Shown here one piece after another: positions 11,747 through 23,837 of a stretch of DNA of 47,839 bases. The position numbers were made by a program, and so were the translations under genes. The first letter of the stretch is position 1, and each line of letters opens with the position of its first letter. The notes beneath the pieces were generated by a model. The model was not told the DNA's origin, ran no database searches, and saw only the letters and a program-made list of their open reading frames with translations. Source of the DNA: Chromera velia (lineage: Eukaryota > Sar > Chromeraceae); assembly GCA_018398765.1 (NCBI GenBank), contig JAHBMJ010000095.1, positions 1 through 47,839 on the forward strand. The letters are read 5' to 3'.

Positions 11747-11836
11747 NNNNNNNNNNNNNNNNNNNNNNNNNNNNNNNNNNNNNNNNNNNNNNNNNNNNNN
11801 NNNNNNNNNNNNNNNNNNNNNNNNNNNNNNNNNNNN
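11747..11836. other. Assembly gap (90 N)
   Basis: This is a run of N flanked by a poly-C tract on the left and GC-rich sequence on the right. Open frames that cross it are meaningless. Confidence 0.99.
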
Positions 11837-13965
11837 CCAGAGGCCTCCGGGCCCGGGCCCTCCACACAGAAAGCCCAATTATATCGGTCATGCTAGGTCA
11901 TGCAGCTACATGCAAGAGGCCCAATTTTTCTTTTCTTTGTTTATCCCCACAATTCAACTTTGGTTATCCCGACAACTGATTTTTTTTTTATATCTGGCCT
12001 GTGGAATCAGTGTGGATGTATGTTAATGCATGCTCTGCTGGAGCTAGGTGAAGCCCCGGCCCCGATAAAATTGCATTTGAAAATCAAAGTCACCCAAAAT
12101 TGGGCAAGCGTGAAGTGAAATGATGGTAAATAAAATATTAAAATCGTAGACGTACGAAAACAAATATAACAAAATGACTATCCATCAATTGAAATTTTAT
12201 TTTTCAAATTATTGAACGGAGTGTCAATTAATGTTGACTTAGCGGGAGGCTACGAGGGGTCTCACTTCTGACTCCTTAGTGTGACCCTTAGTCACTTTCT
12301 TTTATTTTCTTTTCGATCATGCATTCAAAAGAATTATAAGTGCATGTACACATTGACACACTTTTGTCATTAGACCGGGTCATGGGGAACGGTACAGCTT
12401 TATTTGTACTTTAATTTGCTTAAAAAAAATTTTGGAATGATTAGCTAGATCATTAGGCAGATCACTGCGCCGGCTAATAGGCCCTAAGAGCTTATAACTT
12501 AAACCTTTCCTAAGGTCTGGCTAGGTCAATTAGCTAGTTAATTAGCCATTAATCAATCAATCAATCGGTCAATCAATCAATCAATCACCAGATTCATCAA
12601 CGTTCATACACAACATATTATGCATCAGTGTGCAGCATCACTTATAAAGAAAGATCAAACCCTATTGATCCCTAGATTGATCCCTGCGTCACAGATCTTG
12701 TACATCCCAGCGGGCCGGCGACTCTTTCCCACAAGTCCCTCCTTAAGTTAGTCCAGTGCAATGGTACAGCCTAGGGTACAGCTTGCGATGTTTACAGCTT
12801 TACATAGAAGGACGTCCGGGGTGAAGATAGAAAGCAGTCGACCAGTCGTTTAAGAAAAGCACGCGGACCTTCCAGAGTCCCACGCATCCAGTACAACCAT
12901 TTGTAATTGATGCACACAACACGAAGAGGATGCATGGCGAGAAAGGGAAGGAAAAGATGGAAGGAAATCACATGCAGCAGTGAGGAGACCTCATCAAAGT
13001 ACAAAGTCCCATTAAGCAGTGGAACTTGACAAAGGAGAAAACACAAACAAACAGAACAAACGAGTGGGACCAAATCTATGAAGCAAAAGAGAAGGAGAGA
13101 ATGCAGGCTGGAAGAAAGCCAGGGAAAGAACGAGGAAGAAAGACGAAAACAACAAAAGTCGAAAAGGAAAGAAAAAAACTTCTCCCTGACGAGTCTAAGA
13201 AACACCGACAGGAAAGATCGAACGAGAAAGTTTCAAAAACGATTCCAAAGACAGTACATCCCTGCGACCCTCTCCCCTACCTCCTTCCCACTTCTGCCCC
13301 GCCCCCCCCTCAGGGCTCTCTCTATTCAGAAACCAAAAGCACTCTGTCGGTCTATTCCATTTGACGACAAAGAAGGGAACAAAAACCAAGAGAGGCTTCC
13401 CTGTCTTACCCACAAAACCCAAAAAGCTCGCAGGTGGCCTAGACTTTTAAATAGTTCCCCTTTTCACTTCCCACGTTAATTTTGAGGATCACTCTTGGAG
13501 CGGAGCAAAACCGCACGCAGGCATTTCAAACACAAAAGACATTCATCAAGGGAACGGGGGGCAAAGAAAAGAAGTTCGGCAAGGCTTTTTTGGAAAGGCG
13601 ACTCTGTCGAGTCAGTCGAGTTCTCCGGCCGTTTGGAGAAAGGAAGCATCGAGAGAATCCAAAAAGATCTCTCTCAGCACTTTCGTATCTTACAGAAGAG
13701 GGAGGGAGAAGAATAGAAAAGAAGCAAGCGAAAGGAGAACTGTGGGCTCCGTACCTCCATAAGGGAGGAAGGAAAGAAAAAGACAGAGGGGCTAAGGGAA
13801 ACTTCAGAAAGAGAAAAGAGAAAGAAAGAATCTGCACAATTTGGGCCGTTCTCTCTCTTCTCATGAAGAAGCACTGGTCTATCCATTCATTGACTTAAAC
13901 CCCCCCCCCTTTCCTTTCCCTTTCCACACCCAACCTCCCCCCTCTCTTTCTCTTCGACTCTGCGC
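11837..13965. other. Intergenic, AT-rich island, no gene seen
   Basis: From about 11880 to 12780 the sequence is clearly more AT-rich than the gene regions, with an AATC tetranucleotide cluster near 12550-12590 and no open frame of note. From 12790 to 13965 it becomes purine-rich on the plus strand. Frames there are short and Lys/Arg/Glu biased, and I do not support a gene. Confidence 0.5.
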
Positions 13966-16900
13966 TCAGAGAGGCTGCCCCTCTGCCTCTTCTGCAGAGA
14001 CGGTCTGTGCAGCAGAAACTGCCGATACGGGACCGTCCGCTTCTGCAGAGACGGTCTCTGCAGCAGAAACTTCCGATACGGGACCGTCCGCTTCTGCAGA
14101 GACGGTCTGGGCAGCAGAAACTGCCGATACGGGACCATCCGCAGGCTCCTTCACAGCGAGCAGACTACTTGCCATCTGTGTTTTCTGTACACCTTCATGT
14201 TCTTCCTTTTTCCCGCCCCTCTTCAAAACCTGAGCACCTGTCGGAGAGCTGACGGGGGAGAAGGAGAACAAAGGAGACGGCTGAGGAATCTGCAGGGATG
14301 AACCCGGTATGGGGGGGGGGGACGAGGAGACGCCAAAACCGGCAGGCCAACTCCACGACCCCCCACTCTGCCTCCCTCGTTCCTTTGTTACCTCTCCGTC
14401 CTTTTCTTTTCCCTGAACCTCCTGAACTTGAGACGAGGGGATACGATGCTGATTTGACGTCTTTCCTGACCACCCCCCCCCTCTTCTGGAGACTCCCAGA
14501 GCTTTGTTGCCCTTGTTTCGAGAGGAAAGCAGTGATCCTGGGGCGCCAGGAGAGTGGGGTGAAGTGGAGGGGGAGGAACAGGAGGGGGGGGGAGACGGAG
14601 ACGGCACAGCAGGCGTGTTCCCGTCCTTCCGTCTCTGCTGATCAGGGGGGGGGGCGTTTCTTCGAAGATGCTTTGTGTTGACTCCTCTAACCGAGGTTGA
14701 GGGGGAGGTGACTTCTTTATCGGTGTTGGGAAGAGCCTCCTCTCGACTTTTCTTCTTCGGAGGGTTGGATCCCGTTTCTGTGCCTGTCTCCGTCTCCGCT
14801 CGTGACAGGGGAAGGGAAAAGAAAAAAGAATCGGCGGGGGCTGTCGGGGGGCAGGTGTGAAGCGTCTCTTCGGTTTCCTTCAGAGATTCCGATTGGACAA
14901 CGGGAAGAGAGGAGACAATGGGGGTGACGGGGCGGGTTGGAAGAGAGGAAGGGCAGGTGGACACAGGGCAAAAGAGGGGAGAGTCGGCAGAAGAACCACA
15001 CGCCCCCGCAGCCCCTTCGGCAGGACCCAGAGAAGAGAAACCTGCTCCCCCCTTTCTTTCCCTATCTTTCTCCTCCTCCTCCTCTGACTGTGCACACCCT
15101 GAGGAAATGCCATGACGCAACCCTTTCCTCTCATATTCAACGGATTGCTTTCCATCCCGCGAGGAAGATTCTGCACTTCGACCGCCTGCCTCCTCCTTCC
15201 CCCCTTGGCTGGGTGGTGGAACGGAAACCCGACGGCACATTTCACACTGCTGTGGTTGGTTTCCTCGGGCAACCCGGGAGGGGATATGGGCAGGGGGAGA
15301 GGCGACGGGGGGCTGGTGGGGGGTTGACCTTGTGTGAAGAGGGGCAGGTGAGTCATAAGGGGAGAGTGAGAGCCTAGGTAGCGGCTTGGGGGGGAAACAT
15401 TGCTCAGAATTTTTTTTGGTGAATTTCGGAGCGTAGGTGTTCGATGCTGCTGCTGCAGTTAGAGCAGCTGGGTCTATATTCTCCGTCTCCGTCTCCAGGC
15501 CCTCTGTCTGCTGATCCTCCTCATCCTCTGGAGGAGAAGCTGGCGTAGGCTGGTTGGAATTGGATAGAGATGAGAGGCTCTGGCGGGGACAGGGGGAGTC
15601 GGGGGAGGGTGTGGATTGGGGAGGAGAGGCAAGCGTGAGGGGGGCAAGGAAAGGAATGACCAGACTCTTGGAGGCAATCGGTGAGTCTGAGATGCTGTTC
15701 TGATCATCGCTCTGGACCGACTCCAAAGAGGAGAGCGCCTCGTATCGCTCAGAATAGGCAGAAAAGTCGGTGTGGGTGTTTCCCCCCATTTCTTCCCTTT
15801 TCCGTCTCGTGTCCGCATCTTCCGATTCTTCACTGCCCTGATGATCTAATTCATCCTCCTCTTCCTCTTCCTCTCCATTCCCCTCTCCCTCTTCCTCTTC
15901 TTCTTCCGCGCCCTCGTCGGACTCAAAAAAATCAAAACCGTCCACTTCGTCCCCCCCAAATTTCAAGTCCTCCTCAGCCCACACCCTCAAAAAATCCCCA
16001 GGGTTCGGCAGATCTTTGCACAGTTGCGCTCGCATTGCGCGGATTCGTTGCATGATCTCAAGCCCCGCCACGGTCTGTTTCTCAATCTTTCTCAGCTCGT
16101 GCGAAGGGAAATGAAATTCGAGAACTCCGAACAATTTCTGCATCGGATTGCGCGCCCATGACGCATTGAACAGCTTTCTCCTCAGATTCTTTTCTCTTCT
16201 CAGAGGGAAGCTGTAGGACATTCCTTTCAGCGCTTCCTGCGTCCCCCCCTCCCCCTTCCTATGACATTTCAACGCTTCGAGAAAAAATAAAATCGACTCT
16301 TGAACCTTGAACTCTTCTTTCAAATTCAACCGCAGGACTGCGTTGGTTCTCTTTTTGGCTTCCAAACTGAACCTCGCTCTGGCTTCAGCTTTGACACACT
16401 GAACAAATTCATCAACAGAGGTCCATTGATTGGCGCAAGAAGAGCCAATCTGCACTGTACCGTTAACAGGGTCAAAGAAACCCCCGACAGCGAGGGTCTC
16501 TGCATAGCTCTTCGTCCTGCAATCGAAAAGACTGTTCACTGGCACAGCAACCTCTTTAAAATCAAGGAGCATGTGTGACAAATCGTCCCACGAAGGAACC
16601 TTAGGCAGGTCCTTCAGCTCTCTCTCCATTGCTAAGATGGACCTCAGCACTTCTTCGGACACAGAGATCAGTGCGGCCTGTTGTCTCCATTCGTGCACTA
16701 AGCGAGAGAAGGAACGGAAATCGGGAAGAAAACACAGACGAGCCAATTTGACGGCAGACCGAACGACTGCTGCACAGAATCTCTGCTCCTTGATGTCGAG
16801 AATCCATTCAGAAACTGTTTTATCATCGACAAATTTCGAGTTCAACGCTCGTTGCTTCTCTCGCTTCTGTTGACGTTTGCCTTTCGGGCCCCCCTTCCCC

Positions 16901-18068
16901 CCTTCTTCCTGTTCTGCCCCCCCCGTTTGACTGTTCTCTCCCTCTCCCTCTCTAGGAGAAGAGGACGCAGCCTCATGAGGAAGGCTGGCCCCGGAAAGGA
17001 GCGGCTCCTCGTCCTCCATTAGACTCCGCTCTTGGAAACCCATGGACAGCCAAAAGAGGTGACACATGTCGCGCCGCCCTCGCTCAACGCTGCAATCATC
17101 AATCAACCACGGAAGAAAAAAAAGATGATGAAGGAGGTTTCCATGCATCAATGACAGCGGTGAACGGGGGAAGAGGAGATTGAAGCCGCACATGCAGTCA
17201 TGAACGCGCATGGACGTGTTTTGTTGATCGAGAGGAAATGTCCGAAGGGAAATGGGAGTTTGAATGAACCAGAAGAATGGAGTCAATGAGTTGAAGAAGT
17301 AGCGCCCTCCCTGTGCACCTCAACAGAATTGATCGATCGATCGATCTATATTTGTTTGGTTGCCTTCGATAATGCAGCACAGAGATCGCCAACCCATTCG
17401 AAATCAAGCCTGCCAACCCACACGACTACATGCCACGATGGTGAGTCTTTCTGGTTTTGGGTAACCCTTCTTGTCGAAGATAGACGGCACTATCATGCTT
17501 TCCTTTCGCTTCTCCCTGTCGTTTGAATAGACGGCACTCACGCATTTGGTTTTCCTCTTCATACGTCTACGTACACCGCATGCACACATCCGCCTTCCTT
17601 CTCTTTCTGTTTGTGTAGACGGCTTACACCGATCCCGAAAGAAAGCACCTCCCCGACTTACTTGATCTCTCTCTCCACCCGCTCTCGTGCCTCATCAACA
17701 AGACACCAACGGCCGTCGAACTTTTGGAATTGCTTGGCGAATTCCGTCACGCTCTTCAGAAGAGAAATGACGACCTCTGCCCGAATGAAGAGGAAATCTG
17801 AAAAACTCTCAAACGTCTTCAGAACGTCAAACGCCTGAGTGACTGCCTCATCCAGACTTTCAAGCCCAACCTGCACAAGAACATAATTGTTCTCCCGCGC
17901 TTTCAAATGCGATTTCAAAGAGGCGCCTTCAGGAAATTTGGGTTTGCACAATGCCAGCCAGCCTCGTGCGACTGCCTCCTCCTGCTGTTCCATCGCTTCA
18001 GTCCAGCAGGGCAAGGAAGGAATTGACGCAGCCCGAAATGCCCTCGTGTCCTTCTTTTCCTCTGCCAT
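13966..18068 (-). CDS. Gene B: paralogue of gene A, unknown family, two exons, about 1176 aa
   Basis: I do not recognise this family. Exon 1 is 18068-17662, starting MAEEKKDTR. Exon 2 is 17089-13966. The junction is phase 2: donor ATCAA|GTAAGT, acceptor GATTGCAG|CGTTG. The N-terminal domain has landmarks CKPKF (41-45), DEAVTQAFD (73-81), RAEVVISLL (96-104) and DGRWCLVDEA (118-127). These align with CKPRF, AITQAVDA, HAEMVLELL and DGRWELIEDA of gene A, which lies head-to-head. Just after the intron, ERGRRDMCHLFWLSMGFQER aligns with ERCRRNFARSHWLHLGPSER of gene A. A helical middle region follows, then an acidic block (EEEEEEGEGNGEEEEEEDEL), then a Ser/Pro-rich tail ending in three 17-aa repeats. 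No signal peptide, membrane segment or catalytic motif is visible. A nuclear or scaffold role would be only a guess from the acidic, disordered tail. Confidence 0.8.
13991..14143. repeat. 51-bp tandem repeat, three units, in gene B C-terminus
   Basis: The marker TCTGCAGAGACGG begins at about 13991, 14042 and 14093. On the minus strand each unit encodes 17 aa of the type ADGPVSAVSAAQTVSAE, just before the gene B stop. Confidence 0.9.
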
Positions 18069-19048
18069 CAGGGAGGGAGCTTCTAGACGGCACCGAAACT
18101 CAAAGACCGATTGAACGAGCCACCACAAGATTGCGTGCCTGTGCCTTCACCAATGAGGCAAGATATATTTTTACTGCGAAGGTGAAATCCTCAAACAGAA
18201 CTTGCACACTACTACTTACGTAGCACCGTCTCCTTCAGAAAAAGAAAAGGCAGCCGTTCTGGAACACGCCAGGCTGCGATAATGAAGCACCCCCACGCCG
18301 CTTTAGACAGGCACTGATCAGACACTGTCATTGGAATGATTGGATGTCACTGGTGAGAAATTTGGTGAAAGGACTGAAGTGAAGAATAGTGAAGAACCCT
18401 CGATCAATACTCCGCCCGACCCGACACCCGCGCGGCCCGACAATGCCCGAGTCGCATGCATGCAGCCCGACAAGTCCAAAAACGCATGCATGCAGTTCAA
18501 ATTTTGTTGCACATGCGGCCTCTTTGCATGATGCCTCTTTGTGCACATGCATGGGCCGCGCGGCAGGGCCCGCGCGGCCGAAAAATTAATTCTAGCTGTG
18601 CCATAGCTGTGCATGCCATGTGCATGCCCGTAAAATTTCGAACCTGCATGCATGCATGTCATAACCTAGGATGCAGCTAGGAAGCGATTCAAGCGAAACT
18701 CCGGAGAAGCTCTGAGAATCCCTGTGAGCGATGAGGCAGTGGAGGAACTTCGGGTGTCGTAACTGAGAGGTGAATGCAGATTCGGTTTCTTATAATTGAG
18801 TGAAAGGCGGATCCATCGTGTTTTAATTGGTTTTTGTCAGGATTGAATTTCTCCTCCAGCCGTCTCCTGGCGAGTGTCCAGGGAAAGCTGATACACATCA
18901 TCTGCGTCTTTGTGTATAGTCTCTCTGACCTGAAAGGGAGCAGACACATCGTTTGCCGGGTGTGGCCAGCGCTTGTGTGAACTTGTGTCGGTCCTCGGGT
19001 ATTTAATTTAAGCCTGTCCTCCTACTGAGATTGAAATTCTGATTGACG
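18069..19048. promoter_or_regulatory. Shared divergent upstream region of genes A and B, with GC-rich GCATGC-rich element
   Basis: About 980 bp separate the two head-to-head start codons, so both promoters must lie here. No confident TATA box was found. From about 18410 to 18665 there is a distinct GC-rich segment dense in GCATGC, TGCATG and CGCGCGG motifs (for example 18457-18464, 18487-18494 and 18647-18658). Its composition differs from both flanks, which suggests an inserted element or a CpG-like regulatory block. Another GC-rich tract of broadly similar character lies near 28890-29010. Confidence 0.4.
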
Positions 19049-22000
19049 ATGTCTCCAAACTTCTCGAAATTTGCATTGCCCTTCCCTTCGCGGGTCCCTG
19101 ACTGTCCGTCTTTTAAAGTCAACCGGGATCATGTAGAGAGAGAGGTGAAGAGGTGCTTGAAGGTCTGCAAGCCCCGTTTTGTTCTACCTCGATCCTCTAG
19201 AAATGTGAGGAAGGTGCCGCCCACAGACAAGAGTGCGAGTCCCTTCGTGTTTTGTCTCCCAGAGGAAGATGAACTCAACAAGGCCATCACCCAGGCAGTC
19301 GACGCCACCACCTATCTTGAACGCTCCTCCTCCGAAGATGGGCTCATGATCGTTCACGCAGAAATGGTCCTGGAATTACTCACAGACGTCAAACAGCTGG
19401 GGGAGCATCTGAGAGGATCCGACGGGCGATGGGAGCTGATCGAGGATGCCATGGAGAAAGTGGAAGAGGGAATCATGTCAGTCTGTCTGTTTGTTTGCGT
19501 GCTTCGGGTGGAGTGTGGAGAAGAAATTTGAGCCGAGCCGTCATTCCGAGGGCAAAAACTGGAACAAAAAGTATCTGAAGGGTGTCCGACTGCTTGCTAA
19601 CTTGTTGTGACTGTGTGCCTTCATTTTTTTGCCTGCTCTTTGGCTTTCCAGATCTCTTGAAGTCGCAGGCGTGTCAGCTGTCTCTCGTCGTTTTCCTCCC
19701 TTCTGTCTTTCTATTTTTCTTGTCTGATACTTTCTTTCTTCTTTTCTTTCTGTTATCTATTTCTTTGCACTCTTTTTCCGTCCTTCCTTTCTCCAGGAGA
19801 GTGTTCTCTTCCCTTTCCTCCCGCCTCTCCCTCCTCTCCTTTCCTCTCCTTTCCTCTCCTCTCCTCTTGACGCCTGTGCCTTCATCCAGTGTGTATCGAC
19901 GTCAGCAATAGTATTGTTCTTCGTGCGTGCAACATGTGGGAGAGGCATGTATGGCTTAGAAGGGACGGGGTCTCCTCAAGATGCCTGAATACAAAATCCA
20001 TGCATGTCTGCAACTGCTCTCCTCGCTCCTGCGTGCGTACCTTCATCCATGATGCAGTCGAGAGCGCTGCCGCCGCAACTTCGCTCGTTCCCACTGGCTC
20101 CATCTGGGCCCCTCAGAGCGTTCGATTCTCCTTTCGTTTAGTGACGGCCTCCTTGCAGACGTCAAGTTTGAAGTGTGTCAGAAGGCTGTGAAGGGAGAAT
20201 CGGGAGAGGTCTGCAGCACCAAGGGGCAGGTTGGGTGTTTGTGCAGAGAGTGCGAGAAGGACTTTGGGGTGCCTCCGAACGAGGGCGGGACGAAGGGGGA
20301 GGTGCGGTGGGTCAGTCGTGAGGTGGACTTTATCGTTCACCGATGGGAGGCTGAGAAGAAGGAGAGTGCATTTACATCCGCAAGCCTTACAGCACGATCC
20401 CTGTTGTGCGGCGCATCCGGGTACAAGTACGAGTATGCATGGCATCTCCTGCATATCCGCGAGACGGAGCTACACAACCTCACGTATGCAGTCTCCATGT
20501 GGCGCTACGCAACTGTGCGACATCGGATCCTTCTCTCAATGCTCAACGCCCTCTCGCAGCTGGGCAAGAGACCGGCTCTCCCTCGCGTTCACGAAATAGC
20601 AGGGTCGTATTATGATCAGTTGTTGTCTTTGCTTCAGAGCAGCAACCAATGGAGTTGTGTGGCGAGAAGTCTGAAGTGTCACTTCTCTCCGTTTGTGAAT
20701 GCGGAGAGCCGCTGGTTCTCTCGCGTGCTCAAAATGGAGATACGGAACCGACATTCCCTTTTGAGGAATTTGGCAAAGAAGGCAATCGACAGAAGGAAGT
20801 CCGCCCACATCCTCGAGGCCACCCTCTTCACCTTCGTCAACTCGCTCATTGACCGTCTCACGCGAGACAAGAAACTGGGGCACCAAACACACCTTCCCTC
20901 TCCCCAACGTGCAGCCCTCCTTCCTGAAATGAAAAAAACTATCCAGGACGCCGCCGCGAAAGTGAACAACCCCGTCGCGCGCCTCATGGACATTCTGAAG
21001 GACACCGACACTGACCTCCACAAAGGTTATATCCTCGCACCTCCCAGTAAATTTTTGTCCAAGCAGATGGACAGAGGCGAGGCTGCACTGGACTTGATCT
21101 CCCAACATCTGATTGACGGGTTCGAACCCGATTTGGACATCGACAATCCGTTTGGGAGCTGGTCGAGGTCCGCCTCCCCGCCTTACAGCCCTCTGTGTTC
21201 TTCCTTTCCAAAGAATGACGACAGTGAAGAAGAGGAGGAGGGGGAGTTGGGGTTTGGCAGGAGACCCGAGAGTCCCAGGAAGGGGGAAGGGGGCTCCCGT
21301 CTTTTCTCGTGGGGGCCAGCCTGGGAGAAAGAGAGAGAGAAAGCTGCCAGGCAGCCGAGAAGAAAAGGAGTCGGCTTGCCCTCCCCCTGCCATTCCCCCA
21401 ACGAACGTTCTCCGTCTCCCGACCCAGACTCCGACGCCGCATTGTTGTTGCCGAAATTTGAGGGGAATAAGCCAGAGAGGAAGGAGATGCTCGGATGCAT
21501 GGGGGAATGGGCTCGGGAGGGGGGGGAGAGGCCAGCGAGCAATCAGCGCAAGCCCCCGGTGCATCCCAATAGGATGGCTGCAGCATCTGCAAATATGGGT
21601 AGGGTGCCGTTTGGTGAAGGGGGAGATCGTCGGGGGGGTTTACAGAGGAATGGAAGTGGGCAGATCAGAGAGGCCCCCGCCAGGGGAGGGAGAGGGGGAG
21701 AGGCTCTCCAGCCTCCTAGGATTTTCACCGGCCCCTCCTCCTCTCCTTCTCCTGGAGATGAGAGTGAAGACGAAGAAGTATCCCCTTCCATTTCCATTTC
21801 CACGTCAGAGAATGAAGGGGGGTGGCGGTGGGGAGGGCAGGAGGAGGAGGAAGAGACAGACGAAGACGGGGGGCAGGATGAAGAGGACGAGGAAGATGAG
21901 GAGGAAGACGGGTTGGACTGTTCTTCAGACGAAGAAGAGGCAGAGGAAGGGGATGAAATGGAGGAAGAGGAGAAGGGAGAAGAGTTGCGGGAAATGTTGA

Positions 22001-23837
22001 GACCGAAAAGAAACGATACATGGGCCTTTCCACGTGCGAGTGGGCATCAGGGGGCCTGTGATGATGAGGAAGAAGAGGAAGAGGATGAGGAAGGTTCGTT
22101 CTGTGGGAGCGTCAGGAATCCGTCTCCGTCGCCTAGGAAGGAAAGAAGGTTTTTCGCAGAACACTCGGGGGGGGAATTTGGGCTGGGAAGAAGAAAAAGA
22201 GAGCTCGGGGGAAGGTTTACTCCTTCTCCCCAGACCGTGCGCACCCCCTCTTGTGCTTCTTCCAAGAGCCCCCCAGGCCCACGCTGGTCGTTTCCGAAAA
22301 AGAACCTCTGTCGGGGTTTATTTGACTGTACGAAAAGACAGTGTCAGACCGGTTCATCCAACGTCTCCTCCCCCTTTCACGGCAGCCCCATGAACTTCTC
22401 TTCATTGAATCCCCACAGCACACCCGACAGTCTCTCTCCGTCTCCGACCCCCCACTACAGAGAAGAGGAGGAAGGGGAATGCGGCCGTCAAGCCGTGCAG
22501 GCTCCCGATCTTGACTGTGGTGGCCCACTGCATCCCAGTCGTGGAAGGGATTGCGTGGGTGGGCGGGGGGGGCACAGCACGGGCGCCTCCGCAACTGCAG
22601 CAGCAGGTAGGGGAGGTGGAGGGAAGGGGAGACTCCCCCACATGACTCCTGCACGGACATCGGGGGGGCGGAGGGTTGTTGGCAGGAAGGGGAAGAGGAG
22701 TGGAGGGAACCGGGTGGGTAATAGCCCTCAGCAGCAGCAGCAGCAGCAACGGGAGAGTGCGTTCACCCAGACTGACCAGTCGTCTGTGAATGGGTTGGAC
22801 ATATCGCAGTTCGCTGAGCAGACACACACGTGGGGTGGAGGAACATTTGATTCTCGGCAGGGGAGACGACAGGGGGATTGTGGAAGGGGAGGAGGTCAAG
22901 AGAGAGGGAAGAAAGGAGGTATGACGGCATGTGGTGCGGTTGATCCTGATGCTTTTCTGCATTCGTATTCCACCGATGCTTCTGCGTCTCTCAACATGTC
23001 TGCTCCTCATCGGCTTTCCGGGGGCAGAGCGCAGAGAGAGAGGGATGTCCGCCTCCTTCCTGAAGGTGGGGGGGGGACACGCGCAGGCAAGAGGTGGGCG
23101 GCCTCGGTGACGGAGGAGACGGTCAGTGAGTGGGTGGGTGGGTGAATGAATTCAGTGTAAAGAGGGCGAATTCGGGGTTGGGTGTGGTTGGTTTTGTTGA
23201 ATTCCGTTTCTTTCTTCTTCTGTGTATACTCCCCTCACGATTCACAAAGGACAGATAGATGTCCATGGACATATGCAGTCTTCGAAAGTCAATTCGAGAT
23301 TCGCATTTTGGTCATTTGCATTCGGTTGCATGAATGGAAGAAGGAACGAAGGAGGGAGAATGGAAAACGAAATACATTTTTATCTTTACGAAAGATTCAA
23401 GTATCTTACACAGTCAGAAGCAGCTGGGATAGGTAGAGACGCGCCCCGTTTCCACTTCAGCCCGTTTTAGTGACAAGAGGGAAGATGATGCACTCTTCAA
23501 ATGAAACTTGATTCAATTTCCTCGGGAGGGCCTTCTTGCTGTTCCTTCTCTGCGAGCTCCAATCTCCTCTCAAGATTTTGGCCTATCTTCGCCTTTGTTC
23601 TCTCTCCTTGCTCTTTCTTCAACCCACCCTCTTTTTTTTGCCTTGATTCAATTCTCTTTGCAGTACGAGGACGAAGACGAGGATGAGGAGGAAGCATGCT
23701 TGAAGACGAAGGTGAAGGCCCGTTTGGAGGCTGAGAGGGAGAGGGGGGGCTTCGGGTGTGTCCCCGGGTTTCAGAGGCGTCTCTGGAAGGACAAGGGCGT
23801 CCCCCCGTCCTCTGAGCAGAGAGGGGCGAGAGGATAA
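19049..23837 (+). CDS. Gene A: paralogue of gene B, unknown family, three exons, about 1221 aa
   Basis: I do not recognise this family. Exons are 19049-19476, 20058-23121 and 23664-23837, with phases 2 and 0. The ATG at 19049 (MSPNFSKFALPFP) is preferred to an upstream TTG. The N-terminal domain carries CKPRF (40-44), AITQAVDA (79-86), HAEMVLELL (103-111) and DGRWELIEDA (125-134), matching gene B. Exon 2 begins after GATGCAG and opens with RERCRRNFARSHWLHLGP, again matching gene B at the same phase-2 position. The helical middle region (about residues 240-520) aligns weakly with gene B around WRYATVRHRI, LPRVHEIAG, MEIRNRHSLL and NNPVARLMDIL. From about residue 530 the protein is acidic, Ser/Pro/Gly-rich and low in complexity, with a Gln run near 22729-22749. 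Exon 3 adds an acidic segment (YEDEDEDEEEACLKTKVK) and the stop at 23837. No membrane segment or enzyme motif is seen. Confidence 0.8.

Noticed and set aside
11596-12026. Open frames crossing the N gap
   Set aside because: They depend on unknown bases and on a GC-rich tract; no support on either side.
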